Of a stretch of 6,537 bases of DNA, positions 5,668 through 6,537 are shown one piece after another; within the stretch, counting starts at the first letter, position 1, and each line of letters starts with the position of its first letter. The notes beneath the pieces were generated by a model, which was given only the letters and a program-made list of their open reading frames with translations, did no database searches and was not told the DNA's origin. This DNA comes from Ruminococcus sp. (GTDB taxonomy: Bacteria > Bacillota > Clostridia > Oscillospirales > Ruminococcaceae): NCBI GenBank assembly GCA_017544125.1, contig JAFYET010000243.1:1-6537 (forward strand). Reading direction: 5' to 3'. A program made the translations under genes and the position numbers.

Positions 5668-6128
5668 GGCTGTGGTCTTTCCTTTCTCATTATTTCGTAT
5701 ATCATCTCTTCGCCGCCGCCCAGGTCGTGGCTGCGGTGCTCAACGGTCTTATAGCCCCTGTGCTCATAGAATATAGCAGCAGGCAGCGAAGCGTCAAGGT
5801 CGCAGTAGTCAAAGCTCTCAAATATCTCAGCTTCGAGCTTATCCATAATGAAGCTGCCATAGCCCCTGCCCTCATACTCGGGCAGCACGTAAACACGGGT
5901 GATGTGGTTATCAACCCTGCTGCCCGTGCCAACGGCTACACCGTCTACGAGCAGTATATTTATAAGCCCCGAGGCTATGTCCTTGGTGATATTGTCGATG
6001 CTGTGCAGCCTGCCGAAAAAATCCACCACCGCCTGCGTATAGTAGTGGGGGTAAATCTTTGCCTTTGTGCCTGTGACGATGTCACACACCAGCTGCGCTT
6101 CATCGGGCGTTGCTTTTCTGTATTCCAT
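5664..6128 (-). CDS. GNAT family N-acetyltransferase
   Basis: This 154-residue cytoplasmic enzyme is predicted to transfer an acetyl group from acetyl-CoA to an amine; the substrate cannot be read from the sequence. The GNAT core is clear. The N-terminus MEYRKATPDEAQLV is the usual strand-1/helix-1 start, GVAVGTGSRV (63-72) is the central strand pair, and ITRVYVLPEYEGRGYG (76-91) is the acetyl-CoA pyrophosphate-binding motif A, with Glu86 where Gln or Arg is most common. AIFYEHRGYKTVEH (118-131) is the conserved C-terminal motif. Length is typical. The ATG at 6128 is preceded by AAAGGAAA about ten bases upstream, the same arrangement as its downstream neighbour. It overlaps the 68-residue gene by 4 bp. 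No convincing promoter is seen immediately upstream, where a palindrome-rich region begins. Confidence 0.9.
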   Translation of the reverse strand: MEYRKATPDEAQLVCDIVTGTKAKIYPHYYTQAVVDFFGRLHSIDNITKDIASGLINILLVDGVAVGTGSRVDNHITRVYVLPEYEGRGYGSFIMDKLEAEIFESFDYCDLDASLPAAIFYEHRGYKTVEHRSHDLGGGEEMIYEIMRKERPQP

Positions 6129-6205
6129 AGTGATCGGTTTCCTTTCGTGAGTTTTTTAGGCTGTTTGGTAAATTGGAAGTTATCGAGGTATTGTGTTTGC
6201 GAGAG

Positions 6206-6275
6206 CGTGCGTCCGAAGGGGTGTGGGTGGCGCTGGTATCAGCAGAGCTGATACCGAAAGCCCCCACACTGCACG
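6206..6275. repeat. Long multi-stem hairpin
   Basis: Nested complementary arms lie around one axis: CGTGC (6206-6210) with GCACG (6271-6275), GTGTGGG (6221-6227) with CCCACAC (6263-6269), GGC (6229-6231) with GCC (6260-6262), and a perfect 9-bp GGTATCAGC (6235-6243) with GCTGATACC (6247-6255) around an AGA loop. Internal loops separate the stems. The alignment of four stems over 70 bp suggests a folded RNA or an extruding DNA palindrome rather than chance. It has no U-run on either side, so it is not a simple terminator. Confidence 0.65.
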
Positions 6276-6333
6276 TTTGGTGAACGAGAGATTATGCCAT
6301 AGCTAACAGCGCTCGGGCGGTGGTTTTCCCCTC

Positions 6334-6437
6334 TGCCTGCTTCGCAGGCACCTCCCCTTGGGGGAGGCGGTATCGCCTCGCTTCGCTCGGCTCTTGCCGC
6401 CTATCGGCGGCAGCCGCAAAACGGTCTCAGCGGCTGC
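6334..6437. repeat. Tandem array of five short G+C-rich hairpins
   Basis: Successive inverted repeats are TGCCTGC-TTC-GCAGGCA (6334-6350), CCTCCCC-TTG-GGGGAGG (6351-6367), GAGGCG-GTAT-CGCCTC (6364-6379, overlapping the previous arm), TGCCGCC-TATC-GGCGGCA (6395-6412) and GCAGCCGC (6410-6417) with GCGGCTGC (6430-6437). They form an almost unbroken row. The first two resemble short palindromic repeats I know to be very common between genes in Clostridia; that likeness is from memory. Confidence 0.7.
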
Positions 6438-6457
6438 GCCGCCTCGACAGTTGCGGC

Positions 6458-6534
6458 GGGCGGCGAACAATTCGTTCTTTAGAGGGCTGTTGTAAACAGG
6501 GCGTTGTGTAACTTTTATTACTTGTTCGCCGCCC
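6458..6534. repeat. 13-bp perfect inverted repeat enclosing 51 bp
   Basis: GGGCGGCGAACAA at 6458-6470 is the exact inverse of TTGTTCGCCGCCC at 6522-6534. The 51 bp between them include a small hairpin, CTGTT-GTA-AACAG (6487-6499). The left arm can also pair with CGCCGCC at 6437-6443 of the preceding array. Confidence 0.65.
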
Positions 6535-6537
6535 TTG

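Larger units (their letters stand above)
6169..6537. repeat. Palindrome-rich intergenic region, possible repeat/MITE cluster running off the window
   Basis: No convincing gene lies between 6129 and the end of the window. The stretch starts with TAAATTGGAA (6169-6178), identical to ten bases in the left end of the element at 1038-1266. It then runs through at least seven separate perfect or near-perfect inverted repeats, listed individually. If this is a single element, its right end lies outside the window; it may instead be several short repeats inserted next to each other. Confidence 0.5.

Noticed and set aside
5661..6251. Plus-strand frame of 196 codons
   Set aside because: It is antisense to the GNAT gene and runs into the palindromic region. 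It has no recognisable domain, while the opposite strand has clear GNAT motifs.
6334..6437. CRISPR array
   Set aside because: The hairpins differ in sequence and are not one direct repeat with regular unique spacers.
6320..6511. Plus-strand frame of 63 codons in the palindrome-rich region
   Set aside because: It is made entirely of translated inverted repeats, is rich in Arg/Ser/Gly/Cys, and has no ribosome binding site.

Overview
The window looks like part of a chromosome from a low-to-mid G+C gut Firmicute (class Clostridia), most like Ruminococcus and relatives. The clues are strong GGAGG-type ribosome binding sites, TTGAnn/TATAAT promoters, a BceRS-like two-component pair, a C_GCAxxG_C_C redox protein, a Cache-GGDEF protein, and dense short palindromic repeats between genes. 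This placement is inference from gene content and style. No rRNA, tRNA or other taxonomic marker is present.

Layout, left to right. Positions 1-468 hold the 3' end of an unrecognised + strand gene. It converges through a shared hairpin terminator (480-510) on a - strand gene for a small cysteine-rich C_GCAxxG_C_C protein (525-905). That gene shares a divergent promoter region (942-1013) with a + strand operon made of an OmpR/BceR-like response regulator (1313-1978), a BceS-like intramembrane-sensing histidine kinase (1975-2985, ATGA overlap) and an ADP-ribosylglycohydrolase (3000-4109, 14-bp gap). A 229-bp MITE-like element with long inverted ends (1038-1266) lies between the operon promoter and the first gene, so it would be transcribed as a structured leader. 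A second shared terminator (4119-4155) separates this operon from a convergent - strand diguanylate cyclase with an extracellular Cache-like sensor (4154-5365). Upstream of that, also on the - strand, are a 68-residue unknown protein (5461-5667) and a GNAT acetyltransferase (5664-6128), joined by an ATGA overlap. The last 400 bp (6129-6537) carry no convincing gene and are packed with palindromes.

How the genes may work together: the kinase-regulator pair probably senses an envelope or peptide signal. The window shows no BceAB-type ABC exporter beside it. The apparent operon partner is instead an enzyme that removes ADP-ribose, which is the most unusual gene association here. The cyclic-di-GMP synthase gives a second, independent membrane signal-input gene. 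The two structured repeat regions each sit directly upstream of a gene pair (two-component system; GNAT plus small protein) and share the 10-nt start TAAATTGGAA, so they may be related mobile or repetitive elements.
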